From Yponomeuta sedellus (Eukaryota; Arthropoda; Insecta; Lepidoptera; Yponomeutidae), in assembly GCA_934045075.1 (NCBI GenBank), contig OW203721.1, positions 13,982,678 to 14,046,677 of the forward strand: DNA of 64,000 bases, written 5' to 3'. Within the stretch, counting starts at the first letter, position 1. Every line of letters starts with the position of its first letter. Of this stretch, positions 52,803-63,812 are shown piece by piece. The notes beneath the pieces were generated by a model. That model saw nothing but the letters and a program-made list of their open reading frames with translations. It was not told the origin of the DNA and ran no database searches. A program made the translations under genes and the position numbers.

Positions 52803-53645
52803 CAATACAGTGGAGAAGGAAGTAGATGTACAAACAAGGCAAAATAATTATGTCAAAGTAACTACTTGTGTAACTACTAGTGCTCTGCTCGGTTTTGCTT
52901 AGACTTTATTGACAAGAGCATCCAAGAACGCCACCTTAACTAGAACTCAGCAACATAACGACGTATTTCACTTAACTGTTTCCCCTCCGCACTTTGTTGT
53001 CGACCATTAGGTTCTTTCATTAACAACATACATAGCTTTGTCTTGGAGCGGTTGTGGGGACGATTTCCTTGTTTTGTCAACAACCACTTCTTTCGAATGC
53101 GTGAGAAACAGAACATTTTTCCACTCAGATTTTTAAGTCAGTCTTTTTGGTAGGTATTGTGTGGCAGGTTAATTCTTATCCAAAATCGTCTAGAGCATTT
53201 TCTCGAAGAGCTTATACCTATGAAGAAAAACATTTATAACTGAAACAAATATGCGCGCTAAAATGGCCCAAACGAGGAGAGCAGAAACCACAAGGCAAAC
53301 TAAAATAAACTAATCCTGCACGACCCTTTTTTACGGCAGTGCAAAGAAAAACCGTCAACTGTACTTATAGTTAAGTATAGGTATCTTACTGTATCATTCA
53401 GAGAAATCAATTATTGTCAGTTAAATAACGGATATTTCGTCGTTGATATTGCAAAATGACATAATGATGTCAAAATATCATTTTCGTATATTCATCTGAA
53501 TTGAAGGAAAACTTGATTCTGAATATTATTTTAGCAGAACGGGAAAAGAATGAAAGAGGTTGTCTATTGGGAAACCCCCATTCAAGACAAGACGTGAACC
53601 CTGATCTTCACCTCCAGGATACAGTTGTGGTTTATGTTGCCTATA
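52803..53645. other. No recognised gene
   Basis: AT-rich, nothing recognised. Confidence 0.4.
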
Positions 53646-53735
53646 TATAGATAGAATATTCTTTATTGTATCTACGCCAAGAAATACATAAGAGACTCAA
53701 ACAATAACATACGGTACAGTATACATAGTAAATAA
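53646..53735 (-). mobile_element. LINE 3' tail with TATC unit
   Basis: ATAGATAGAATATTCTTTAT then TGTATCTACGCC reads on the minus strand as AATAAAGAATATTC followed by (TATC). Confidence 0.6.
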
Positions 53736-54189
53736 ACATAATATAGTGTTTACCAATCTCGGGTCTGACTCGGGTGAAAATTTCGATATTTTACAACAAA
53801 TCAAGTCATTGGAAAACCTAGAGTTCTTCTGAAGTTTACCTAGATCTAGTGGTTACAGGTCTAACGATGTAAAAAAACTTTTTAAACAGTTAAACATTTT
53901 TTTATAAAATTTTCTTTAATTTATTTTTGCAGTGGGACGTAGGTACATGGCTACATAAAAAAAACCGTCTGGCTTTTTCGACATATTATTGTTTTATCCT
54001 TCCACGTCATCCTTGTCACAGTTGGTTATATTATTAGACCCCATGGTCTGACGACAAATAATATCTAAAAATTATTAGGTATTATTTCCATTGAAATCTA
54101 TCTATTTAATATCACTTCTTTCATACTACCAACATCATTGTAAACATTTGAAAAATGAACTCAATAATAAATTATATTATTAATAAATC
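53736..54189. other. No recognised gene
   Basis: AT-rich, nothing recognised. Confidence 0.4.
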
Positions 54190-54373
54190 TATAATAAAAA
54201 ATGAATCGCTGAATGTATTGGTAAGCGCAAATCGCGAGAGCAGCTTAAGCTAAACCGATTTCGCTTGATTCTTTTTTTAGACTATTCCTTGAAGTACGAG
54301 GACGGTTCTTACGGAGAGAAAAATAAAAATCGCTTGTTAGGCGGTATGTAGTTCGCGGGGTCAGCTAGTTAAT
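54190..54373 (+). repeat. Helitron-like 3' end ending CAGCTAG
   Basis: 'TAAACCGATTTCGCTTGATT', 'CTTGAAGTACGAGGACGGTT' and 'GTAGTTCGCGGGGTCAGCTA' then G|TTAATA form a common lepidopteran repeat terminus. The CTAG end fits Helitrons, but the hairpin is not clear. Confidence 0.5.
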
Positions 54374-54455
54374 AATATTTTGAAATGTGATGTTACCCCT
54401 AACGTGTGACGTACTTCGTAGATAGTCCCCAATACTTTCTAAACCATTAATTGAC

Positions 54456-54720
54456 GACCTCTGTGGCGTAGCGGTAGCGCGTCTGCCTACCATGCAAGAG
54501 GTCCCGGGTTCGAATCCCGGCTGGAAACAAAAAAAAAAAAAGTACAGGTCTTGGATGTTTACATGTTTGTGATGTCGTTGTTTCTGGTTCCCACGACACA
54601 GGGTATCCTAGTGTGGGGCCAGAAGCAATGTATGTGCCTGTATGTAAATGTTATGTTATGTTACGTTACTTTACGTTACGTTACGTTACGTTATGTTATT
54701 ATATGTTATGTTATGTTTAA
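54456..54720 (+). mobile_element. tRNA-Gly-like SINE (family A) with (TTACG/TTATG)n tail
   Basis: A box TGGCGTAGCGGT, B box GGTTCGAATCC, body 'CCACGACACAGGGTATCCTA', then a pentanucleotide tail (ATGTT/ACGTT)n to about 54720. The tail is the expanded form of the TATGTTATG ending in other copies. Confidence 0.9.
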
Positions 54721-55646
54721 CCACGCGATTTCACATGAAAAATATTTTCGTCCTGAAATCGAAAATCCTGAGAGTAAGGTACTTTTGGGAAGGATGACAG
54801 ACACATACCTACGTCGTATTTTTTACGTAAGCATACACTCATCTGCGAATTCTCGCCAAAAGTTTTACCGGACGTTACACACATAACATCAATTACTACC
54901 TACATTAATCTACTAAACACAAGGCTTGATCGTTAATAACAACAATATATTCCTTTTGCCAAAAACGATAACATTGCCGCGAAAAACTGGGTAGGTATTT
55001 AATTATGTTCGCAAATTTATTATCAGGGTGAGTAGGAAAAAAGTGGTATTGATTTCAAGGGGGTGGGCCGAAACCCTCTCTAATGAGTTTGCCAGGCAGG
55101 GGCCCCGCTGTCCAAAACGAGAACTCAAACGGCTAGAAAATATTGTTGATTTCTTCTAAACGCATAAATACCGTTAGTGAGGTCATACCCTACATATCAA
55201 TGGCCTTATTTAAAGACAAAATTACTTACACCAGTCATTATAATAATCTGTGATGTAGTTTTAAGAAGGAAAAGACGTAATCACAGATTAAATAAATAGA
55301 CTCTAAAGAGTACCTTCTTTACAGGAATCGTGTTTTTTTGTAAAGACTGCCGTTAATTTTTAACTGAATTGATAGATATATTTTTCCTTTTTGTTTGAGT
55401 AACATTAATTTCCTTTCTTGTGGATATACCATAAGAAAATTATTGTGGATATTTGTAGATATACCCGGTTCTGATTCCCAGCAGAGGCAAGCAATCACCG
55501 ATGTAGCGGGGGAGAGTCCCTATAGGTACAGTCGGCAGAAATTCAACCTTCACATCTTAGTCGCAAATCCGTAACTGAGTGGAATGGATGGATGTCAAGA
55601 TTGATATGCAACCGAATGTACCTATAGGTCTGCTCGTCAACCTGTA
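54721..55646. other. No recognised gene
   Basis: 55060-55130 is moderately GC-rich (AAGGGGGTGGGCCGAAACCC) without coding support. Confidence 0.35.
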
Positions 55647-55772
55647 TTTTTCACATGCATCCGGCCGCCAATGACAGCTTTCACATGCACAACGACCGGG
55701 CGGCGAGCGGAGCTCATACATTACTCCTTTCCCCGGCCCGGCGACCGGACGGCGGCCGGGTGCATGTGAAAA
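55647..55772. mobile_element. 126-bp GC-rich MITE
   Basis: TTTTCACATGCATCCGGCCG is inverted at the right end with one mismatch in 22 bp. The interior is strongly GC-rich (ACCGGGCGGCGAGCGGAG). GC content contrasts with the AT-rich surroundings. Confidence 0.82.
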
Positions 55773-55959
55773 GGCACTTACTGTAGGTTGTTATTGTAAA
55801 GTTGTTGTAGGCACAAATTAGAAAGGTAGTTGTAGGTCAGGTTATGTCCGAGATTACACGCGTAAGGTTTGACGCGCCCTTTCGCGGTGACCTTTAGAAA
55901 AGGCGAATTTCGTGTCGTGAAAACGTAGACACTAAAATATTAAACACTATCCACCTTAT

Positions 55960-56125
55960 TCGTAAAAACACGATTCCACTAAACATTCCTAGAGGCGTTT
56001 TATTTACCCAATTGGTGCTTACGTGTTTTCCTTATAAAATCCCCACCACTGACTACTTTAGTCAGTGTTTTGGAGTGTTTTATGGAATGGCATTTTTATA
56101 ATCCGAGATGTACCTATGCACCCTC
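55960..56125. mobile_element. Diverged MITE of the 'CCTTATTTATAAAAACAC' family
   Basis: CCACCTTATTCGTAAAAACACG begins it (first 20 bases CCACCTTATTCGTAAAAACA), and ATGGCATTTTTATAATCCGA is the degraded right end. Inner GTTTTCC/GGAGTGTTTT words match 52317-52467. Confidence 0.55.
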
Positions 56126-57217
56126 TCACACACACTCAAACATCACTAAACACATAGAGAGGTTCAATTGAATATTGCAACCTATATTGCAACAATAAAA
56201 TTGAAAATTGAAACACCAACTGAATATTGCCTTATTAAATTACATAATCTTTATAGTAAGAATATTCTAATCCCTTATTGGTAACCTAGGTTTCGTACTG
56301 TTTTTAACTTACACATGTCTATACATATCTCCTGCATTGTTGAGCACCTATTGCCTGAGATACAGATCTAGAACCTAGTTTAGGCACAAAAGAGAATTGT
56401 TTATATACATCTTTGGGTCAAATATTGTAAGTAATACCTCTAAAAATGTAAACAAACCACTATTTAAAACAAATAAAATAAAACATAATACCTAATATTA
56501 ATAATAATTATTATTGGTGCGTTGTACTTTCGATAATAATAATACAAAGATACAGCAGTACAAATTATTATAAATCGATAATTGCCTACACTTGAAAACC
56601 TGTATCGTCGTAGGCATTCTATGCTCTCTAAAGGACCGATTACAACAACAAAAGATCACTATGCTAAATTAGGTACCTACCCCATTTTATTATGAAAACA
56701 TCTTTAAGTAATTCGTGATGTGACAAAACATAACAAAAATGTACGTACCTACCTATTATCTGCTACAATTATCTGCAATAATTATAAAAGCGTTTACCGC
56801 TTCACTTCGGGAAATTCGGTAATCCACTCTGAAATAGCCGAATTAATGGGATTTTGGAAAACCGCTAGCTTCCACAATACCAACCACAATATCAACTGGT
56901 TGAAAGGTAGGTCAAGTGTGAAATGAAGTGGTTTTATTAAAAGTAGCGCAGAAACTGCAGCTTAAGCATTTTGGAGAAAAACGGACAAAAAAACTCCAAA
57001 CGAAGTCTTTTCAAAGTCCTTAATTAACAGAGTTTACATAATTATTTTAAATCATAGAACTTATGCATTGTACTGGCTTTAATTCCAGACATCATTGTCA
57101 TCTAAATAATCCTTAATTTATGGTAGCCCTTTTGGCACAAAGTGTGAAATGAATCAAACCTGGGTACTCTCAATCAGTTTAGACCAGACCTAACAGTTGT
57201 TAAAAAGTTCTTCAGCT
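56126..57217. other. No recognised gene
   Basis: The 68-codon frame at 56720-56926 has no ATG start or motif. AT-rich otherwise. Confidence 0.4.
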
Positions 57218-57247
57218 TCAGTTACCTATTTTCTGGTCTGATAAATT

Positions 57248-57439
57248 ATGTCTCCACTGAAATCTATAAGCCTCCTTATGGTTGTTGGTTGTTTATTTTA
57301 TGCTGCACATAAGGTTTTGGCTAAGAGACACTACCTTTTTGTCTTCAACCATACCAACCATGAGCCCCTATCTGTCGGCTTCACGCGATGGTGTAGCTGG
57401 AACGAACAGCAACCTATACTATCTGAAAGCCACCTTTGA
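57248..57439 (+). CDS. Candidate small secreted peptide (63 aa)
   Basis: ATG 57248 opens MSPLKSISLLMVVGCLFYAA followed by HKVLA|KRHYLF. A basic n-region, a hydrophobic core and a small-residue cleavage site look like a signal peptide. The mature part would be about 38 residues with one Cys and WCSWNEQQP. TGA is overlapped by AATAAA (a polyadenylation-type hexamer). TTCAGTTAC about 30 bases upstream of the ATG resembles an arthropod initiator. No family recognised; it could also be a chance frame, since nothing around it supports exons. Confidence 0.3.
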   Translation: MSPLKSISLLMVVGCLFYAAHKVLAKRHYLFVFNHTNHEPLSVGFTRWCSWNEQQPILSESHL

Positions 57440-57961
57440 ATAAATTATTACTTTACTCTGGCGTTTTGATAAAACTATGTCAAGAAAGAAAGAAACACTT
57501 TCTTCGCCTAGTTATGTTTGTTTTTGTACATAATCGCCATTTAAGTACCTACACTGTCAAAACTAAAAAATAAATCTTATTTCGTTTGAAAAATTTCTTT
57601 GCATTTTTGCCATTTAACCATTTTAGCACATTTTATAAGAGAATGCAGTCACAGGGCTAAATCTGGCGATATGGAGACAGTTGCAATAACTAGATAAGTT
57701 ATCATGTGGCATACAAGTGAGCTAGAGAGGTATTCTCGTGAAATCGGTGATACCATTTTTTTATTCAGAAAGGGAACATTTTTTTTTCATTGTCTGATAT
57801 GTATATGATAATTATGTTACCTCTTACAATACAGGAATAGCTCTTTATTTAAGCGTACAGACCAGATACTGTAAGCATAATAATGACGTGCGTTGTGGTT
57901 GTAACGTTGTTTTATACTCTCTTAATATGCGGAACCCTAAAAATGAAGTGGAATTGATTTA
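57440..57961. other. No recognised gene
   Basis: AT-rich, nothing recognised. Confidence 0.4.
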
Positions 57962-58128
57962 ACTAGTTGAATGTCAATTTAGTATGCTAGCCACCCCCTT
58001 CGGGTCGTTTTGCAGTGGGAGAAAAAGGCAGTAGGAAAAATAACTGTTATTTTTCCTACTGCCTTTTTCTCCCACTGCAAAACGACCCGAAGGGGGTGGC
58101 TAGCATACTAAATTGACATTCAACTAGT
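57962..58128. repeat. 167-bp perfect palindrome
   Basis: Two 83-bp arms without a mismatch flank a single central T (58045). The outer sequence is ACTAGTTGAATGTCAATTTA, and the arms include CCACCCCCTTCGGGTCG. No coding content. It is probably a MITE-like foldback or a local inverted duplication. Confidence 0.9.
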
Positions 58129-59004
58129 GGAGTTACTCCACTCTGACCATCTTTTCTAAAATAAACTTAAAATTCATACAAAAGATTCTTAGGATCGAGC
58201 AATCTTATAAGTTCTTTTTTATGTAGCCTATACACGCCCCACCGCAGGGCCGTATCTTAGATTTCTAAGGGTCTAGAAATAAAATATCTGTTTCCACATA
58301 TAAGAAAAATTTATATTACTTATAAAATGCAATAATGCTACATAATGCGCGACCACTGAGGGTGTGGAGCGCCACAATCATACGTCAAGTCACATTGAAA
58401 ATAAAGAAATAATATGTTGTAACATTAATTAATAACTATCAGATATAATTATGTATATACAGTCACACGGCTATGGTTGGAAGTATGATGCGAAGCCGTA
58501 ATTTTACCATAAGACTATCCTATTTAAATGTTATAAATGTGAATATTAATAAATTTCCTTTTACATGAAAGTATAAGCCGACATTATTTTAGAAGCAAAT
58601 TGGAATGTTCACATGGTTGAAACTGAGTTAGGTATTCATATAAAAAACACAGGCATAAATTAGGTAAGTATGTAAATATTAAAAAATAAAAATATTTATT
58701 CTATCGTATTATAATTATTCTATACATAGATCCTGAATTATGGTCTAGTTGTGACACGAAGCAGATTTAATGTAACAAGTAGGATGGTAAAAAAAGCTTA
58801 TAATACTCTCATAATGTAATACTTTGTAGTTAAAATATATTTTTGTAAATAATAATTACGTGTGATAATGACAAGGATAAAATAAAATATTGCAATTCCG
58901 CAGCCTTAATGGCCTATGTTACACTGTCCTTATGTTTTGCTCATAGGGATTACCGCGGGTTTTTACTAAATCACCATAAAGATACGCCCTGATCAGCAAC
59001 TTAC
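58129..59004. other. No recognised gene
   Basis: AT-rich, nothing recognised. Confidence 0.4.
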
Positions 59005-59207
59005 AGTCTGTTAGCTTTTAGAATTTACCTCGGGATCTAGAGTAGGCTTCGGTTTTCGCTGAAAGCACACGCGTGTAATACTACTTCCTGCTCTGTATAA
59101 AACTTTTCTTTACTATTTTGAAAAGTTATGTAAAGTCATAAATAACAATACAAAATAAACCTTACCTTTACGAATATTTCCGATTCTATCCGATAGTAGC
59201 TAACAGA
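59005..59207. mobile_element. MITE, second copy of the 5573-5797 family
   Basis: AGTCTGTTAGCTTTTAGAAT starts it and GCTAACAGA ends it. The right inverted end is shortened compared with 5573-5797. Confidence 0.72.
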
Positions 59208-59289
59208 ATGTATATCACCCAAGTCATAAGTTCTGGACCCAGGTGCTGTGGGCCTTAAGCAAATTAATATCAAGTCATAAAGGTTAACG

Positions 59290-59445
59290 AAATTTTATTT
59301 ATTAACAGTCTTATGAATAAAAATACAATTTTATTTCTTAAAACACTTCAATTGCAGTGCAAGTTAGTCTTTCCCTTTATGACACACTATTTAAACTGCA
59401 TATGAAGTGTGAGGAATCGTGTTTTTATAAATAAAATCTCCTCGG
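59290..59445. mobile_element. Diverged MITE of the 'CCTTATTTATAAAAACAC' family
   Basis: TTATGAATAAAAATACAATT at the left and AATCGTGTTTTTATAAATAA at the right are inverted. Confidence 0.6.
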
Positions 59446-60437
59446 CTCATTTACCTATGCAAAATAATATTACAATTTATGTTTATAATAAGTTTCTTTG
59501 TTAAACTAAACATTCTTTGTTGGTACTACTATATTTTTTATTTATGTACAGTAAATTGGTGTTGCATTGTGTAGGTACATACGAATTTAAAAGGCTAATA
59601 CTCTCGTCCGGTTTCTATATACTTAGGTACATATATATGTATATATATATTGTGTATTGTAAAATATGTTTTTGTAAAGAAAATACTTTAGTTACAAAGA
59701 TTACACTCTTATCAGTTTCAGAAAAAGAAGTTATCTACCATGTGAAAATTCGGGATGTAAGCTTATTATGCGAGTTATAAAACTTGTTTTGTATACCATT
59801 TTCTCAATAATAATTGTATATTTATTAACCGTAACAGAAGTTAGGTAGTATAATTTTTTAAATTTTTAGAATCTCAATCCCATACCAACTCAAGTTTTAA
59901 GACTATATAAAAATGTTTACTGGGATTTTTTACCTGAAAGTTGAAAGTTGTTAAATTATATTATTGACTTAAAATTATTTTGGAACGAGATCTGTCAGAA
60001 TTGTGGCAAGTGGCAGACTCTGGTCTCTGCCCCCTCTGGAATACGGGCCTGAGTTTAGGTTTCGTATTGTTATGCATTTTCGAGCTTTGAAAACATGACA
60101 TTTTTTCAAGTTAGCGAAATTCCGTAACGAATGTTTATGCCAGGCCTCTGCTTTAAATTTTTATAGACCTATAATTGCTAAAAGATTGAATGTCAAAATT
60201 TATTATAAAACAGACTTTTGACAAGTAAGCACGGCTTACATTGTCATGGTACCAGTGCTGAAGTATAGAGCGGACTATAAGAAAACGCACAAAAAGCAAA
60301 AACACTATTAGGTATAGTTTTGCTAAGTACAGGGCATCATCTGTAGGCACCTACGTCACATATAGCAAAAAGTTTTGTTTAGTTTAATTTCACAAGATTT
60401 TGTGACTTTGTGAAATACTTAGGTATTTTACTAAACT
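59446..60437. other. AT-rich, no recognised gene
   Basis: The 87-codon frame at 59517-59780 is AT-driven with a (TATA)n run inside. At 60005-60060 an inverted fragment of the 'CCCTGTATCCCAGAG' repeat is visible (CTGGTCTCTGCCCCCTCTGG). Confidence 0.4.
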
Positions 60438-60449
60438 AATTAAATTGGT

Positions 60450-61020
60450 TACACTATTTTTATTTTTAATGCACTAACCCGTGCTAAGGAACAAATTTAA
60501 AAACCTATTTAGAGGCTAAAAATTTCACCCATGCCGGGATTCGAACCCGCAACCTCTGGCTATCCGTACCAGCGCTCTACCAATTGAGCCAATGGGCGAC
60601 TCACGGCATCAGTGAAATTTCGAACCTCTTTACAATATTCTCTGTATTACGTACAGGCAGCGACATCTGACTTAAGCAAATTGCATTACTTACAGTAAGT
60701 AATAAGTAATGCAATTTGCTTAAGTCAGATGTCGCTGCCTGTACGTAATACTTTTAATTTTTCATTTTAATTTAGAAAGTAATAAGTAATCTGACTTAAG
60801 CAAATTGCATTACTTACAGTAAGTAATAAGTAATGCAATTTGCTTAAGTCAGATGTCGCTGCCTGTACGTAATACAGAGAATATTGTAAAGAGGTTCGAA
60901 ATTTCACTGATGCCGTGAGTCGCCCATTGGCTCAATTGGTAGAGCGCTGGTACGGATAGCCAGAGGTTGCGGGTTCGAATCCCGGCATGGGTGAAATTTT
61001 TAGCCTCTAAATAGGTTTTT
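60450..61020 (-). mobile_element. Inverted-dimer tRNA SINE (family C) with 12-bp target duplication
   Basis: AATTAAATTGGT at 60438-60449 is repeated exactly at 61021-61032 and bounds a 571-bp insertion. It consists of a complete minus unit (A-rich tail at the left edge), a central array of nested palindromes and a plus unit ending GCCTCTAAATAGGTTTTT. Both tRNA-like heads have A box TGGCTCAATTGG and B box GGTTCGAATCC and are nearly identical. On the minus strand it begins AAAAACCTATTTAGAGGC and ends in the A-rich tail, the same edges as the insertion at 16564-17192. Confidence 0.9.
60644..60873. repeat. Two successive palindromes in the SINE dimer centre
   Basis: GTATTACGTACAGGCAGCGA to its inverse at 60751, and a second palindrome of the same sequence (GACTTAAGCAAATTGCATTA and its inverse) at about 60792-60855. 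They are separated by CTTTTAATTTTTCATTTTAA. Confidence 0.85.
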
Positions 61021-61032
61021 AATTAAATTGGT

Positions 61033-61849
61033 GTCTTAAAAAAGAAAAACGAAAACAACAAGCTTACAAACCGAATTAACAATTGTTAGTATATTCCCGG
61101 GTGTTTTAAAGCGAACATTTTTAACGGAATTTGACACGATTATTGCTAGTGTGGAAAGAAAGTGCCGACTTTATACGTACGAAATGCAACGAAGGTTTGG
61201 TACGGTTTGTATTGACCGAACACTCAATGCAAGAACGATAAGCGGAACGACACAAAACATATACTCACGGTCGATTCTACATTGCAGCCGCCTACAAAAA
61301 TGTATAAGTATAATAAATACCTAATATCATTGTTAATTGTATTTACTATTCTATTCAATCTAATATTTTGTTTATAGATAAGTATCTAGGTAATGTATAT
61401 TTTTATTATAAAGGTATTTGAATGTAATGTAATGATGTTTATTAAACCTTAACTAGCGTTCAGTTTGATGATGTATTACCTACATTCGTACGATGCTATA
61501 ATTTTGTTTACCTAAACTTGACTACTAAATTGCAATTACAGCCATGTCTGCACTTTTACGACTTTTTGATAAACATCGTATCCTTACAGAATATCCCTAA
61601 CACTTGCTTTTAAGCACATTAAACACACATTCATACACGTAACGATTTATAATATTTTGTTGATATTATGTTTTCAGTTAGGTCATGTTTATAACCATGT
61701 ACTCATCCCAACGAACTTACTAGCAGATTGTATAGGGTGTTTTAAGACTGACGCCAGCCCCAAAAGCTACGCATAGAATAAGTGAAACAAAGACAGATAT
61801 TTAAAATTATTAAAATTGCAAAAATTATTGCGCGGAATAGACGCCTAAC
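61033..61849. other. No recognised gene
   Basis: AT-rich, nothing recognised. Confidence 0.4.
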
Positions 61850-61971
61850 CTGGTAATCTCCGAAAGTACTTATCCGGCTTAAAATATTCTTTCACCAGTA
61901 TTTAGAATGGATTCATAGTAGACATAGGCTATAAGATAAAAAGTGCGTAGTCGCGGAGTCTGCTAGTTTAT
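61850..61971 (+). repeat. Possible Helitron-like 3' end
   Basis: 'TCCGAAAGTACTTATCCGGC' and GTGCGTAGTCGCGGAGTCTG then CTAG|TTT resembles the CTAG-ended repeats at 38170 and 54190. Confidence 0.35.
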
Positions 61972-62219
61972 TAGAAAGAAGTATAAGCCAGCGGTGCGCT
62001 TAAAAATATTGCACATTAAAAGTATTTTTATAACTTAAACAATTATTATTTTGAAGTTATTAAGTAAGTCTTAAAGCTGTTGGTTTTCCAATTACAAGTA
62101 AATAAATATTCGGTATCCGATCTAGATGCATTCCTACAAAAAATGCTCATCCTCGGAGCATCCTACAAGACATGGAGATCCCAGGGATTGTTCTGATGCC
62201 AAAATGGGTTTGGGGAAGG
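61972..62219. other. No recognised gene
   Basis: Nothing recognised. Confidence 0.4.
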
Positions 62220-62490
62220 GCGTAAGTCCAGTTAGTTAGACCTGAGATTTCCGCACTTAGCTTCATAGTTGGGCCATTGTACGTAGCAAGCGCTGAGGTA
62301 CGCTAACACCTCAGACACTAGAGTTTCCTTACGATGTTTTTCTTCACAGTCAGCGAGTAGTATTGCTATAATTTCACAAATGTACATAACTTAGAAAACA
62401 AAGTCATTGGTACATGCCGGGGTTCGAACCCACGACCTCCAGATTGAGAAGCCGGAGTTCTACACCGCTCCGCTACCACCGCTCTGGGGG
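62220..62490 (-). mobile_element. tRNA-derived SINE (family D)
   Basis: Minus-strand head GCGGTGGTAGCGGAGCGGTG with B box GGTTCGAACCC and 'TTCTCAATCTGGAGGTCGTG'. The body carries CATCGTAAGGAAAC and TACAATGGCCC. It is related to the classical lepidopteran tRNA SINE design; the RTE-type tail is absent here. Confidence 0.8.
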
Positions 62491-63640
62491 GGCGTAAGTC
62501 TATTAAAGTTTTCAATGCATTTAGGTAAAGCCAGTTTTTGCAAAAACTGTCAGAGCCATCTCTCAATCGCATGATCTTAGGGTCCGTAGCAAAAAATCCA
62601 AGACTATTGCATAATGCTAAAAACGGCCGTTTTTGGGGAAGGGACTAACTGATTCCAGGTCCGTAATCAGATCTTACAATCTCGGCCGAGGGTCCCTAAG
62701 ATTAGTCGAACAGTTTTTGCGAAAGCAGAGAGCTGAAATAGAAGATATATTTTTTTCCAATGGTGGCGTTAAAGTAAAGTCGCTACTGCATGAAGGTCCT
62801 TAACATCAGGTAGACCGCTACAGACATTTTGTGGCTACTAAAATCATACATTACTTAAACATTTTTTGCATCCTGAACATCAAATTAGTAAATGATGGTT
62901 CAGTCTTATTTTTTACACGACATGGTAAGATACGTGATAACAGTTTTAAGTTCTGAAGACTAAAAGATTTTACTAGGTCAGTCGTTATATTTTTACAGAA
63001 TCTAAGATTCTTGAAGGTTCCTGACCGACGCAAAATTTATAGATTTTAATGTACCTAAATTCATTTAGTTCTACTCTAAAATGCACGCCATATATTTTTT
63101 TACTTACGTATATTATGTTTCTGAAATTATTTTTTTAGTACAACCAATCTTCGTCTATTTAGCAATGATTTGGTAATTTTGTTTAAATTTCATTTCTTTA
63201 GGTACATAATTAAAAAAAAGGGTCAAAACTTTTCTATACTTATAATTTAAAATTGTTGATTTTGTATTTAATATAAAAACATACAAAAGTTTCCGTGGCT
63301 GATTAGAAATCCTGTTAAAAAGACACAAGTCCTTATGCTATCATAAGTTTGTATTTGTGTAATGGTTTTATTAAGTATTTTGGCAGTGCTGGTTAGTGTA
63401 AGAGCCTACTTTTAATGCAGTATTTAGCGAAACATTTATAGTTGGTGTGGTATTCATTGCAATCTTTTGGAATTATCCGTACATCAAAAGCGTCACTCAT
63501 ACATATATATCACTTAGGTACCACATACACATAGCGCATACCCTAATGTCTGAAAAAAGTACTACCATGTTACCGAATGGCGATGCTTCAATATCATTAT
63601 TTGCATAGGTACCCATTTGAGAACATACAATCGGAACGGG
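62491..63640. other. No recognised gene
   Basis: A loose inverted pair, ATCTTAGGGTCC (62574) and GGGTCCCTAAGAT (62691), suggests an old foldback of about 130 bases. Otherwise AT-rich. Confidence 0.4.
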
Positions 63641-63644
63641 CAGC

Positions 63645-63812
63645 ATGACGGCGCGAGTCGTGCTTTTTGTCGCGTTTATACCTCAGGATTTGATGATTAA
63701 TGAACGAGTTTTGACATTTGAGCGCGTCATGCTATATGTGCGGAAAAGCTCGGATAAGGCAAAAACCTTAGGTATCTTATTCGCTTATAGCGCGGGATGC
63801 GTGCTGGTATAG
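63645..63812 (+). CDS. Small unassigned open frame (55 codons)
   Basis: ATG 63645 opens MTARVVLFVAFIPQDLMINE in a locally GC-richer stretch and ends at TAG 63810. The start is hydrophobic, like a signal peptide, but the frame also keeps hydrophobic runs later. No family recognised and no splice support. Confidence 0.18.
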   Translation: MTARVVLFVAFIPQDLMINERVLTFERVMLYVRKSSDKAKTLGILFAYSAGCVLV

